A DNA stretch of 64,000 nucleotides. Source: Zingiber officinale (lineage: Eukaryota; Streptophyta; Magnoliopsida; Zingiberales; Zingiberaceae). Shown one piece after another: positions 1 through 11,845 of the stretch (within the stretch, counting starts at the first letter, position 1; every line of letters begins with the position of its first letter). The stretch covers positions 49,570,722 to 49,634,721 of the forward strand of contig NC_056000.1 of assembly GCF_018446385.1 (NCBI RefSeq). Direction: 5' to 3'. Below the pieces are notes generated by a model. That model ran no database searches and was not told the DNA's origin. It saw nothing but the letters and a program-made list of their open reading frames with translations. The translations under genes were made by a program, and so were the position numbers.

Positions 1-1132
1 ATTTCTTTCCTCTTAGGGTCGGCCACCCTTGCTTGGTGCCCAAGCAAGGGGTCGACCAATCACCAATTAAATCAATCATTGATTAGATGATTGAATCAAT
101 CAAGAGGAAAGGAAAAGAAAAAATTAAAAGGGAAAAGGAAAAATAAGAGGAAGATTTTATTTTTGTTAAAAGTCTTTTCTTATTTGTCTTGGGCAAATAA
201 TATAAAAGAAGAGGAGGAGAGGCCTCATGAGTAATTGATTTTATTTTCTCTCTTCTCTCTAGTCTTCTCCAAAGGGCCGGCCCTTGCTTCTCTTCATGCT
301 AGGGTCGACCACCTCTTGTGGTTGCTTGGTGTGGCCGGATACAAAGAGAAAGAGAAGAAGAGGAGAAGTAGGGATTGCATCATCTCTTATTCGCTTGCTT
401 GTGCTCTCTCTCTTGTGGCCGGATCTCTCCCCTTCCCTTTCCCTTTGATCTCTTTGTTCCTTGGTGATGGTGGTGGCCGAATACTAGAGAAGGAGAAGTA
501 GGTTTTTGGGTGGTGTTCATATTGGAGGATCGTCGCCCACACGACGTCCAAGAGGAGGCGAGGAATATGGCAGAAGATCTCGAGGTTATTAGCATACAAA
601 GAAAAGGTATAACTAGTAATTTTCTTTCGCATCATACTAGTTATTTTTCTTTGTAAGAATTCCAAACACAAGAGGCATTAGATTCTAATTTTTCGAATTT
701 GTTATTGGAATTTGTTTTTTTTATTTTTCGAATTTGTGATTCGATTGTTCCTTTTGGTTAAACCTAAAGTTATATAAGGAAATTAAATATTAGTTTTCCT
801 TAAAAGACTTTGTCTAGGCGGTGGTGGATGCTCTCATACCCAAGAAGACCATGTGCCTCGCCATGTAGTCCTGGAAGCCAATATTGGAAATTAATATTTA
901 ATTGAATTTATAACATAAGTGGATATGGATCAATAGTGTTAAGTTCCGCTTACGATCCAAGTCTAAACCATTAAGAACAGATAAGTTAAATTTGGAATCA
1001 ATAATGTTAAGTTCTGTTTGCGATTCCTAATTTAACTTCTAAAGAACACAATAGGTTGTTAAGGAAATGTTCGACACTTGTACAAAATTTTGTACAGTGG
1101 AACCGGTACGATCTTCCTAGGACCAACCAACA
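1..1132 (+). repeat. 5' LTR of the Copia element (partial)
   Basis: It matches 7225-8356 closely along its length and ends with the same GGACCAACCAACA. A TATAAAAG box at about 203-210 is the likely LTR promoter; the matching box in the 3' LTR is near 7427. Confidence 0.93.
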
Positions 1133-1134
1133 AT

Positions 1135-1146
1135 GTGTATCAGAGC
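1135..1146 (+). other. Primer binding site, initiator tRNA-Met type, mutated
   Basis: GTGTATCAGAGC lies 2 bases after the 5' LTR. The Copia consensus complementary to initiator tRNA-Met is TGGTATCAGAGC, so two bases differ. The sister element at 44832-52347 keeps the perfect consensus. Confidence 0.8.
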
Positions 1147-2760
1147 TAGGGTTTTCCTCTGTGTGTTTTGGTTTTCAATTAATTATGCACATGTCATACA
1201 TAATTTAGGCAGGATAATAGTAAGATGTGCTAACTTTGTGGTTGCAGGCTCCAACTATTATGGCTTATAGATGTTGTGTGTGATTGGATCCTTGGACATG
1301 TCAAGGGTATTATTTTGTGAGTGCATGATTGTATGTATCAAATACAGCAGGAGCTATATTAGTTTTAGAATTTTACTTTTTTGTTCGATCTAGAATACAA
1401 GTACATTCCTTTGTGGAATATAGGATCGATATATGTAAAATTCTATATTTGTCGCAGATCGTATCCTTGCGAGGCGTGGTGCTATTGGAGGACCAGAGGT
1501 GCAGCGGAATAAGAAGCATGATAGATGCGATGACTGGACCCGATGGCGGTGGCTAAAGATGGCAGCAGCTAGGGTTGAAGCACACGGAGGACAGTGATAA
1601 AAAGGTCATAATAGTTGGAAAATTAATTTCCAAATTTATTGCTTTTATTTACTCTGTGTGTGTGCATGTGATATATGCTAGCATAGATTAAAATTTCTCA
1701 CCTTAAAAAAAAAACTAAGTGGGAGAGGGATTAGTAAATAAATCTCACGGTCCCCATTACTGGTTTGTAAGTTATGCAACAAGCTTGTGTGTTGGCTCTG
1801 AGTGCCTCCCTCCACAACGAATGGGTTTGTTACGGATTACTAGATCAAACTTCCTTTATGGATGATTATAGGAAATTATTTAGAGCATGTGATCTTTTCC
1901 AACTGAAGGGGCATAATCCTATTTAATGGACTAAGTATCAAGTAATGGTATACACTTAGACGCATTCAATAGTATCCTCCCCAATGGAGTCACTGCTATT
2001 GTTTTGCGTGACAAAAGGAATACCAACTATTAATTTGTCATAAAGCTAGGTAAAACTCCCCTCTTACAAATGTTTGAATTTGTATACGTCCACACTAATG
2101 TGACATACAAAATTCACGGTGTTTGAGGCAATTTTATTTGTCATAAAGTTAGGTTGACAAAATAAAATGGGTAATACCTCCTCTTACAAACAATTGAATT
2201 TATATACGTCCACACTAACGTGACATACAAAATTCATGGTGTTTGAGGTAATTTACGGTTGACAAGATAATTAATGGGTAAGACCCTCCTCTTACGAATG
2301 TTTAAATTTGTATACGTCCACACTAACGTGGCATGCATAATTCCCGGTGTTTGAGGTGTTGGTGAATTTAAATAATATTGTTTAAGGAATCAATGTTATT
2401 TTAAATGCAAAGTTTTGATCAAATATTTGATCAAATACAGACCAACTATTAATTTTATTTGTCATAAAGTTAGGTTTATGAGATAATAAAATTAATGGAT
2501 TAAATCTCCTCTTTGAATTTGTATACGTCCACACTAACGTGACATACAAAATTCACGGAGATTTTTGAGGTGTTGGTCTTGACTAAATATTTTTGTAATC
2601 CTTAGGATTTCAAATGTTTGTCAATCCCCTAGATGTTATACTATAGAATAGACTTAGTAGTCCCAATTATGATTGGAAATAAAACTTGGACTCTAAGGTG
2701 GTCTGTCGTCTCAGAAATGAGAACAATAAAAGTATATTTAATTCATTAGTTGTTGAAACA
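1147..2760 (+). other. Copia leader region with a tandem array of roughly 110-210 bp units, no recognisable gag
   Basis: Four units are anchored by GTATACGTCCACACTAA at about 2082, 2202, 2310 and 2521 (spacings 120, 108 and 211). Each unit carries TTTGTATACGTCC, GACATACAAAATTCACGG and TTATTTGTCATAAAG. No open frame crosses the array. The sister element carries the same array with nearly mirrored spacing at 48399-48860, so it is a family trait. Confidence 0.75.
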
Positions 2761-2778
2761 TGTTTAGTGGTGTTATCT

Positions 2779-3000
2779 ACCGGTACCTGGTATGTAAATA
2801 TGGGAGCCACTGATCATGTCTACAATTCATTGCAGGGGTTCTAAGAAACCTGACAACTATGTGAAAGGGAAAATACTGTCTACATGGGCACTGCTGCAAA
2901 AGTAGCAGTTGTTGCAATGGGAGATGTTTATCCTTTGAAAGGAATAAAACATTGATTGTCTTGACGTACTAAGTTTTAGAAAGAACTTGATTTCAGTTTC
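2779..3000 (+). pseudogene. Copia aspartic protease remnant
   Basis: The reading TWYVNMGATDHVYNSLQGF starts near 2785 and aligns with the Copia protease motif WxxDSGAxxH. The catalytic DSGA triad is replaced by NMGA (2797-2808), so the protease is dead. The downstream part resembles the DVYxLK...NLISVSKT segment that normally precedes the integrase zinc finger. Frames change along the segment. Confidence 0.75.
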
Positions 3001-3122
3001 TAAAACTATTTAAGGATTGATATACTATCTCTTTTGATAACAAAGTTGTTATCAAGAAAAAGAGGGAAGTTATCTGTTCTAGTACGTTGGTTGGCAATTT
3101 ATAACTTCCACGATGCAACAAA

Positions 3123-3740
3123 TTGGAAATTAATAACACATCTTCTAACTCTAATAAGAGAAAGCAACCTTCGGAGATGAACCAATCACATCTTTGGCAT
3201 TTAAGGATAGGTTATATTAACTTAAGTAGGATTCAAAAGATAATAGCCGATGAACTTTTGGGTTCATTTGTAGTGGAAACTTTTCCAACCTGCAAGTCTT
3301 ACTTGGAAGGAAGAATAACCAAGAAGCTTTTAAGTCTAAGGGGTATAGAGCCAAAGATGTGTTGGAATTAGTTCATTCTGATTTGTGTGGTTCTATGATT
3401 GTCCAGAAAAGAGGTGATTTCGAATATTTCGTCGATTTTATAGATAACTATTCAAAATACGGGTACATTTACTTGATACGCCGTAAGTCTAAGTGCTTTG
3501 ATAAGTTCAAAGAGTATTAAGCTGATGTGGAGTAACGTCAAGGTAAAAGTATCAAGACACTACGCTGAGATCGTAGTGGCAAGTACCTCTTAGGAGAGTT
3601 TAGCAGTCACTTATCAAAAGTCGGGGTTCAGTCCCAACTAACTGCACCTGGTACACCCTAACAAAATAGTGTAGTAAGAAGGTATAGGACTCTTATGGAA
3701 ATGATTAGATCGGTGAGTCATTCAGAAAATTACCAAAATT
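3123..3740 (+). pseudogene. Copia GAG-pre-integrase and integrase core remnant
   Basis: The stretch from 3180 reads HLWHLRIGYINLSRIQ, the pre-integrase zinc-binding region. The expected GH is GY here, which breaks one zinc ligand. From about 3365 a second frame gives LVHSDLCGSM and FVDFIDNYSKYGYIYLI, the first catalytic aspartate region of the integrase core. Stops appear near 3520 and 3535. The motif order and spacing are typical of Copia pol; the segment cannot be translated intact. Confidence 0.82.
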
Positions 3741-4189
3741 CGTTTTAAGGATATATTTTGGAAACGGAAGTGAACATAGTACCTCCTAAGTCAGAACTCT
3801 CTACTCACATAGAATTGCATAATAGGCGTAAGCCTAAGCATATTCGGATTCAGGGTAGTCCAACACATGTGCTGAAGGGAGACACTGATAAGATGGACAG
3901 GAGTTCACTTGTTTAAAGGTTATCCTAGAGAAACGAAAGGAGGTTTATAGTCCTAAAAAATCAGAAGGTCTTGGTTAACACCAATGTCCGATTTTTTAGA
4001 AGATGACTATGTAATGAACCACAAGTCCATAAGTAAATTTTCTCTTAAAGAAATAATAAAGGACACGTCTAATCTAGTACCAACTGTATAAGATGAAATA
4101 TCACAAGAAACTGCAACACGTATCACAAATGATACACAATTATAGACAGTGCATCATCGTAGTAGGAGGGTTGTTAGGCAACCTGAAAG

Positions 4190-5182
4190 ATTCATGTTTT
4201 GGGAAAGTCTTTGGACTTGATCCCTAGCGAATATAAACCTGATCCTCGAACATATGACGAAGCACTCCAAGATAAGGATGCAGCATCTTGGCAAAGAGCA
4301 ATGAATACAGAATTAGTATATATGTATTCTAATAAAGTCTGGGAGCTTATGGTGTAAAAGTCATTAGTTGTTAAAAGGTCTACAATAGGAAAAGAGGGAT
4401 AGACGGGAAGGTGGAAACTTTCAAAGCAAGGCTTGTTGAAAATGGAAACTTTTTCATCGGTAGTCATGCTTAAGTTTATCCGGATTCGTTTATCTATTGC
4501 TGATTATATGGACTATGAGATTTAGCAAGTGGATGTCAAGACAGCTTTCCTTAATAGAAGTCTTGAAGAAAACATCCGTATAAAGCAACTAGAAGGGTTT
4601 CTTACAAAGGGCAAAGTGCATCTTGTGTGAAAGCTCAATCAGTCTATGGACTGAAGCAAAGCTTCAAGGTCTTGGACATCTGGTCTAATGAAGTAATCCA
4701 GACCTATGGATTTATTCAGTGATCCGATGAGTTTTGTGTATACAAGAAGTGTGATGGAAACGTGGTGGTATTTCTTGTAATATATGTAGATGACATTTTT
4801 GGTACTTGGAAACAATATCAAAGTGTTGTCAGAAGTAATGGTATGATTGTCCAAACAATTCAATATGAAAGACTTGGGAGAATGTACATATATTCTCGGG
4901 ATCAAAGTGATCACAAGAAAAGAGTGTTGTGCTTATCCCGAGCTTCATACAATTCTAGCTCGTTTTAGCATGCAAAACTCTAAGAAAGGTTTCTTACCTT
5001 TTCAGCATGGAGTAGCTTTATCTAAAGAGATGTCTCCAAAGACATCAAAGGAGATAAAGGCAGTTCCTTATGCTTCAGCTGTCGGAAGTCTAATGTATGA
5101 TATGTTGTGTACGAGACCGGATATCTATTTTGCCCAGGGCATAGTTAGCAGATATCGAAGTAACCCAGGGCCGGGACACTAG
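4190..5182 (+). pseudogene. Copia reverse transcriptase remnant
   Basis: Pieces of the Copia RT are spread over several frames. DPRTYDEALQDKDAASW-like sequence lies at about 4240-4300. The palm region around 4530 reads VDVKTAFLN. The catalytic YVDD is intact at 4783-4794 within FLVIYVDDIF. An open stretch from 4847 to 5182 covers the RT C-terminus and connection region, ending with GSLMYDMLCTRPDIYFAQGIVSRY. Several stops and frameshifts separate the pieces. Confidence 0.88.
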
Positions 5183-5189
5183 ACTGCTG

Positions 5190-5745
5190 TAAAGCATATT
5201 TTAAAGAACCTTAGAGAGACTAGAGATTATATACTAATTTACTAGGCAGATGATTTGATCCCTGTAAGTTACACGGATTTTGACTTCTAATCAGATAGGG
5301 ACAATAGTAAGACGACCTCGAGATTTTGTGTTTACTTTAGGAGGTGAAGCTATATCTACAGAGGAGTGTTAAGCATAGGTGCTTTTCCAGACTCCGCCAT
5401 AGAAGCTGAGTATGTGGCAGCATCTGAGGCATCCACAGAAGTTATATGGCTCAGAAACTTTATGATGGACTTAGACATGATTTTTGGTTTGTCCAAAATT
5501 ATTACAATTTTTGTAATAATAGTGGTGCAGTAGCAAACTCGAAGGAACCGTAAGTCGATAAGGCAAGTAAAACACAATAGAGCGCAAGTACCACCCAATA
5601 CGAGACATCATATAACGAGGAGAAGTTGTTGCCACCTAGATTGCATCAGATGTTAGTCTGAGAGATCCTTTCACTAAGGCCCTTAAGGAAAGATCTTTTG
5701 ATGGGCATGATGAAGGGTTGGGAATCAGATGTATGGCAGCGGATA
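5190..5745 (+). pseudogene. Copia RNase H remnant
   Basis: The reading around 5270-5470 contains SYTDFDF (normally GYxDSDxAGD), then AIEAEYVAASEASTEVIWLRNF, the conserved Copia RNase H helix with the catalytic glutamate of AEY. The segment has in-frame stops and one shift. It is followed by the end of pol and the polypurine tract. Confidence 0.83.
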
Positions 5746-5768
5746 TGGCAGCTTAGTCTTTTAGTATA

Positions 5769-5778
5769 AGTGAGAGAT
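5769..5778 (+). other. Polypurine tract
   Basis: The purine-rich AGTGAGAGA lies immediately 5' of the 3' LTR TGTTAGAG. This is where plus-strand synthesis of Copia elements is primed. Confidence 0.65.
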
Positions 5779-8356
5779 TGTTAGAGTGTATACTAAAAAC
5801 CTAGCTTTTTGTAAACATTTATATTTGAAATAAAAGAATCACATTGGTCAAATGTCTACATTTATTTGTTAAGTGTAGTTGTTCAATTAATTTATATTGT
5901 AGATAACATAGTGTGCGGTGTCACACACAGAAGATCGTGTTATTAGTTCTTTATAAATTATAAACAGTTGCTCACGACTAAGATGGAAAGAAACAAACCG
6001 TTGGAATAGTCGTAGTGTAATTAAATATTAGTTTATCTTTACTAATAAATTACACTAGTACACTCTAAGTGTATTGAGTAAGACCATTTAAAGTAAATTC
6101 TTTTTATACTGACTTAATAAAAGAACAAGACCTTAATTATTATGGAAGTATGTGCTATTAATCCTAATATAATAACAAGCACATATATTTAGTATTTATT
6201 TCTTTAACTTATCAAAGGGTGAGATTTAACTCGATAAATCAATAAGCCCGATAAGTTGGGAAATGATATTACTTATAGTGTGTGTTGTTGATTATAGAGG
6301 GAAACTGTGTCCTAGTTATCTAGGTTGAGAATGTCCCCAAGAGGAGCTCATAAGGATTGTCATGTTAAACCCTGCAGGTGGACTTAGTCCGACATGACAA
6401 TGAAGTTGAGTGGTACTACTTTTGGAGCTATATATTAATTAAGTGAGTTGTCAGTAACTTACTTAATTAGTGGGCATTCGTTATCTTAAACACAGGGAGA
6501 CTAACACACTCATGATAAGAAGGAGCCCATAATGTAATTAGGGATTGGTGCGGTAGTGCAATAATAAATCTCTAGTAGAATAAGTTATTATTGATGAACT
6601 TGAGTTGTGTGTTCGGGGTGAACACGGGATACTCAAGCTCATCGGAAGGCCAAAATCAATTTCTCCTCTAGGTCCCTGTCATAGCCTCATTAAAGCCTCA
6701 AGTCCATCCAATGAAAGCCCATCTTGGTGTCCAAGAAGGGTCGGCCCAAGACTTGGTGACCAAGCCAAGGGTCGGCCATGAATTCCTTCAAGGTGGCCGA
6801 CCCTTGCTTTGTGCAAGGGGGTCGACCACATAATTCAAAGTTAAGGGGTGTTTTTGAATTTTTAAAATATTCTCTTTGTAGAAAACTACAAGTTTTAAAT
6901 GAGAGATTTTAAAATATAAAACTTTCCTTGTTTGAATTAGGCCACATGGTTTAAAAGAAAGTTTAAAAATTTTAAAACTTTCCTTTTTTAACCATCCTCA
7001 TAATTTTAAGAAAAAAGGAAGAGAAGTTTTAAATTTGAAAATTTTCTATTTTTGTAACCATGTTAAAAAAGAAAATTTTAGAAGAGAAGTTTTAATTTTA
7101 AAACTTGGTTTTAATTTTTAAAAACTTTCCTTTTTTTTAACATTCACATTAGGAAATTAAAAGAGAGCTTGTAAAATTTTATAAGAAGCTTTCCTTCTTT
7201 GCTTATAAAATTTTACAAAAGATTTTATTTCTTTCCTCTTAGGGCCGACCACCCTTGCTTGGTGCCCAAGCAAGGGGTCGACCAATCACCAATTAAATCA
7301 ATCATTGATTAGATGATTGAATCAATCAAGAGGAAAGGAAAGGAAAAATTAAAAGGGAAAAGGAAAAATAAGAGGAAGATTTTATTTTTGTTAAAAGTCT
7401 TTCCTTATTTGTCTTGGGCAAATAATATAAAAGAAGAGGAGGAGATGCCTCATGAGTAATTGATTTTATTTTCTCTCTTCTCTCTAGTCTTCTCCAAAGG
7501 GTCGGCCCTTGCTTCTCTTCATGCTAGGGTCGACCACCTCTTGTGGTTGCTTGGTGTGGCCGGATACAAAGAGAAGGAGAAGAAGAGGAGAAGTAGGGAT
7601 TGCATCATCTCTTATTCGCTTGCTTGTGCTCTCTCTCTTGTGGCCGAATCTCTCCCCTTCCCTTTCCCTTTGATCTCTTTGTTCCTTGGTGGTGGTGGTG
7701 GCCGAATACTAGAGAAGGAGAAGAAGGTTTTTGGGTGGTGTTCATCTTGGAGGATCGTCGCCCACGCGACATCCAAGAGGAGGCGAGGAATATGACAGAA
7801 AATCTCGAGGTTATTAGCATACAAAGAAAATGTATAACTAGTAATTTTCTTCTGCATCATGCTAGTTATTTTTCTTTGTAAGAATTCCAAACACAAGAGA
7901 CATTAGATTCTAGTTTTCCGAATTTGTTATTTGAGTTTTTTTTTTTGTTTTTCGAATTTGTGATTCAATTGTTCCTTTTGGTTAAACCTAGAGTTATATA
8001 AGGAAATTAAATATTAGCTTTCCTTAAAAGACTTTGTCTAGGCGGTGGTGGATGCTCCCATACCCAAGAAAGTCATGTGCCTCGCCATGCAGTCCTGGAA
8101 GCCAATTTTGGAAATTAATATTTAATTAAATTTATAACATAGGTGGATTTTGATCAATAGTGTTAAGTTCCGCTTGCGATCCAAGTCTAAACCATTAAAA
8201 ACAGATAAGTTAAATTTAGAATCAATAATGTTAAGTTCTGTTTGTGATTCCTAATTTAACTTCTAAAGAATACTATAGGTTGTTAAGGAAAGGTTCGACA
8301 CTTGTACAAAATTTTGAACAGTGGAACCGGTATGATCTTTCTAGGACCAACCAACA
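5779..8356 (+). repeat. 3' LTR of the Copia element, 2578 bp
   Basis: It begins TGTTAGAGTGTATAC and ends GACCAACCAACA. The part from 7225 onward matches 1-1132. Short open frames near 7460-7795 recur in both LTRs; they begin with TTG and are not taken as genes. Confidence 0.93.
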
Positions 8357-8463
8357 GTCCTAACTGGAAGTTAGGTAAGGGCAAGACCAATGGGATGGTT
8401 GGCAGAAGAAGAAAAGTCAAGTAGATCAAGGTTGACCGGATACTTGACTGAAAAAGTCTTGGT

Positions 8464-9943
8464 TGTTGGATCGTAAAGTTCGCTAAGAGGAGGGGGGGGG
8501 GGGGGGGGGTGAATAGCGATCGTTAAGACTTAATTGAGTAAGCAACAGAAACAGAAAAATTGAAGCAACGCTAACAAACTAATTTTACTTGGTTTGGAGC
8601 TTTCATTGACTCCTACTCAAGGCCCGCACGTGAGAGTGCATTCGTTGGTCAATCACTAATAATTTACAAAAGTATTACACAATTTTAGTACAAGAATTAT
8701 AAAAAATACCGACAACATGGAAAATGAAACTGAGTCGCAGGTTATCGAAGGAGCTTCGCAACATCGTAGGAGCGTCTTTGGAGCAGCGCGCAAGAGAGCA
8801 ATTGTAGAAGAAGTTGTGTATATCATGCTCTGGCGGAAGGCTTCTTATATAGGTAGCTTCGAGCGTCCGGATCCCTTTCGGGTGCCTGGACTATGACATC
8901 GGCCCAGCCAATCAGCATGCTCTACGTTTGCGATGAGATAGACTTTTGTATTCCGGGCGCCCAGACCAGTTTCGAGCGCTCGGACCAACTCTGGGCACCC
9001 TGATCCCTTTCGGGCGCTCAAACCACCTTTTCTAGCAAAGCTTTTTCCTGCAAGAAAAAAATTAGTCCAAGGCAATAAACATTATACTACCCCGTAAAAC
9101 AAAAGTTAGCACAATTATAAAAACATAGTAATTAGATTCCGTCTCCTCATGATCAGAATCTAGTCAAGATCTCAACTTAAATTTCCGAAATGGATCTAAG
9201 TTGGATTGACGCCTACTGTTCCCTCAAACGCGGAACACGTCTTCACCAAGTCACTCTCTTCTAGTGACTTACCTTAACTTACCATCTTGCCAGACATCTA
9301 GTCAGCCCGTCGACATGTCTGGACTTCATATCAACTATCTGATTGGTCCGTTGACCTAGATGGACTTCCCTGTAACATTAAGTTAGCACAATAGATAAAA
9401 TAGTAAAGTAAAATAATGTTAACAGATTTCAAAATTCGTTGGTCCGGTCGACCGTATAACCTAGGTTACCTCCCCTAAGGCTGCCCAATTTCACTCACTA
9501 GGACTTCCATTGCCTGGCTTCACTCATTAGGACTTCCACCACCTAGCTTCATTCACTAGGACCCGACTTCACTCACCAGGACTTCCACTACCTAGCTTCA
9601 CTCACTAGGGCTCAGCTTCACTCACCAGGACTTCCACCACCTAGCTTAACTCACTAGGGTCCGACTTCACTCACCAAGACTTCCACTACCTAGCTTCACT
9701 AACTAGGGCTCGGCTTCACTCACCAGGACTTTCACTTTGCTTAACCTCCAGTCAGGACTAGTCACTCAGTAGACTTCTCACCTGCGTATCATTTGATTAG
9801 AACTTACCTTTGCTAGTCATCTAGTCCTAACTAGACTTCTCTCTTCCAAACATTAAGTCCTGTTTGGATCAACCCTTGGTAAAATTGACCAAACTTAGGT
9901 ATATTATCAAACATTGAAACCTTAGAGGTCGATTGCACCAACA
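8464..9943 (-). mobile_element. Solo LTR, inverted, inserted in the LTR of 8357-12329
   Basis: In plus orientation it runs TGTTGGATCG ... GCACCAACA. Flanking pentamers are TTGGT and ATGGT, a target-site duplication with one mismatch. It contains an 18-G run at 8492-8509 beside the GTGAATAGCGATCG family motif, a block of GGGCGC-type palindromes at about 8860-9030, and a minisatellite at 9478-9735. It has no coding sequence or internal domain. Confidence 0.82.
9478..9735. repeat. Minisatellite inside a solo LTR
   Basis: Alternating units of about 28-50 bp built from CTTCACTCACTAGGACT and TTCCACCACCTAGC. It is the reverse complement of the repeat seen in the host LTR (for example at 11169-11320), so both LTRs belong to one wider family. 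Confidence 0.8.
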
Positions 9944-10057
9944 ATGGTGAGTGAAGCAAGGCAAATGAAAAATTTTAGTGAGTGAAGTCAGGTGAAAGCC
10001 CTAGTGAGTAAATCTAGGTAGATGAAAATCCTATTAAGTGAATTTAGGTGTTGGAAA

Positions 10058-11167
10058 TGTTGGATCATAAGCGTTCGATAGGGGGGGTGAATATCGAATA
10101 AAACTTTCGTTCGAAAAGAGTTAAGCGCACAGCAGAAATAGAGTAAAGACAAAGTAAGAAATCAAGGCAAGGCTAACACAGTTTGGTTTTACTTGGTTCG
10201 GAGCCTGTGTCGACTCCTACTCCAAGGCCCGCACTCGTCGAGTGCTTTCGTTGGACAATCCACTAGCAGTTCGAATATTTGATTACAGAAAGTTAAGTAC
10301 AGAAGTGCTAACGAAAATAAAACAAAGCTTATACCGACAAAAGAGGAAATTAAAAGAACAGGAGCGAGTTGTCGGAGCTTCGTTAGCGTCGCAGGAGCGC
10401 AGAGCAGCAGGGCAAGGAGTAGAAGATCTCTTTTTTAATTGTTGTTTTGAAGCTCCTCTCTGACCCTCCTTTCATATGAGGCTCGGGGCGCCCCGGATCC
10501 CTTCCGGGCGCCCTGGTGAGACGTGGCAGGTCCAACCAACGAGCTCCACGTGGCGACGCACGATCTGGATAAAAATCACCTCTCGGGCGCCCAGATCCCT
10601 TCCGGGCGCCCGGATCCCCTCCGGGCGCCCGGACCACCTTTCTCCAGAAACCAGCTTTCCTGCAAGACAAGGCTAGTCCGAGGTGAATAAATAATGTATA
10701 TCCTGTAAAACAGAGTGTTAGCACAGTTCATAAGTTTGACATAAAAAGTATGACTTAGATTCCGTCTTTCCGAGACCGGAATCTAGTCACGATCTCGACT
10801 TAGAAATCCGATGGATCTAAGCCGGATCGACGCCTAATATTCCCTTCCTGGGAACGCGTCCTCACAGTCACTCCCTTCCAGTGACTTACCTTCACTTACC
10901 TGCCAGACGTCCGGTCAGCCCTTCGACCTGTCTGGACTTCTCGCCAAGTGTTCAGTCATCCCGTCGACCCGCTTGGACTTCTCGCCAGCTATCCAGTCAG
11001 CCCATCGACCTAGCTGGACTTCTTGCCAGACATCCAGTCAGCCCGTCGACCTGTCTGGACTTCGTCTGCACACTCGGTCAGAGTGTTAGGTCACAACAAA
11101 CTTAACTTAACCCGATTTGTTATTCATCAAAACCCGAGTTAGACCGTTAGTGCTAACCGCACCAACA
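10058..11167 (-). mobile_element. Solo LTR, inverted, with perfect target-site duplication GGAAA
   Basis: Plus-strand ends are TGTTGGATCATAAGCG and CCGCACCAACA. The pentamer GGAAA lies at 10053-10057 and again at 11168-11172. Length is 1110 bp. Inside are GGGCGCCC palindromes (about 10486-10635) and a 42 bp minisatellite (10897-11063). No internal domain is present, which points to LTR-LTR recombination. Confidence 0.9.
10897..11063. repeat. 42 bp minisatellite inside the solo LTR
   Basis: About four units of the form TGCCAGACRTCCAGTCAGCC then CGTCGACCTGTCTGGACTTC, with variants (CAAGTGTTCAG, AGCTATCCAG). Each unit holds a short inverted repeat, CCAGACRTCC versus CTGTCTGGA. Confidence 0.85.
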
Positions 11168-11168
11168 G

Positions 11169-11560
11169 GAAAGTCCTGGTGAGTGAAGCCAGGAAGTTGA
11201 AAAGCCTAGTTAATGAAGCTAGGCAGATAAAAAAATCCTGGTGAGTGAATCTAGGTGAAAAGTTCTAGTGAGTGAAGTTAGGCAGTGAGGAAGTCCTAGT
11301 GAGTGAAGTCAGCTAGTTGAAAATCTAGGTGGGTCAAAGATTGATCGGACACCTGGTGATTAGAAGTCTAAATGTGTTAAGGTTAATTGGATAGTTGGCA
11401 CGGATGGTAAGTTCAAGTGGGTCAAGGTTGACCGGACACTTGGCACGAGGAGAAAAGTCGAAGTGGGTTAAATGATTGACCGAACACTTGGTGGAGAAGT
11501 CTCGATATATCAAAGTTGACTGGATGCTAGGTAAGGAGGAGTCCCAACAGGTCACAGTTG
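11169..11560. repeat. Minisatellite of the host LTR
   Basis: Units such as AGTCCTGGTGAGTGAAGCCA repeat between 11169 and 11320. Units of GGTTGACCGGACACTTGG with AGTCGAAGTGGGTCAA follow to about 11560. These are the mirror image of the arrays in the two inserted LTRs. Confidence 0.75.
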
Positions 11561-11604
11561 ACTAGATGTTTGGTAAAGGAATCCTAGACTTAGTTTTGGA
11601 AGTT

Positions 11605-11845
11605 AGGGATTGGTAATCGGTTAGGATAATCGATTACATTATCTTAAGCGATTAGGGTAACTGCTTAAGCTTATTTTTGCGAGTGCACAGAGAGGGTCGT
11701 AATCAATTAAAGTAATCGATTACGGCATGCTTAATCGATTAAGCATGTTTTCATGATACACATAGAACTTCCTAATCGATTAAGATAATCAATTAGGAAT
11801 GCTTAATTGATTAGTATAATTGATTAAGCTGTAGAAAAATAGCCG
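11605..11845. repeat. Array of TAATCGATTA palindromes
   Basis: At least eight exact or near copies of AATCGATTA or TAATCRATTA occur in about 240 bp, separated by 10-30 bp. The array takes the place that GGCGCC palindromes occupy in the related LTRs. Confidence 0.8.

Larger units (their letters stand above)
1..8356 (+). mobile_element. Ty1/Copia LTR retrotransposon, 5' end outside the window, coding region decayed
   Basis: Two direct copies of a long LTR flank a degenerate Copia pol region in the order protease, integrase, reverse transcriptase, RNase H. The 5' LTR is cut by the window edge and ends at 1132. The 3' LTR is 5779-8356 and has TG...CA ends. A primer binding site follows the 5' LTR and a polypurine tract precedes the 3' LTR. 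In-frame stops and frameshifts run through pol, so the element cannot be autonomous. No gag with a CCHC knuckle was recognised; its place is taken by about 1.6 kb of non-coding sequence with tandem repeats. The base run after the 3' LTR is GTCCT, but the matching target-site copy is outside the window. A second member of the family lies at 44832-52347 on the other strand. Confidence 0.93.

Noticed and set aside
7460-7795. Open frame shared by both Copia LTRs (also 235-501)
   Set aside because: It starts with TTG, differs in its end between the LTRs, and lies in the R/U5 region where no protein is known.
9478-9735. Regular short repeats that might suggest a CRISPR-like array
   Set aside because: The units are contiguous or near-contiguous minisatellite copies in a plant LTR, without uniform unique spacers.
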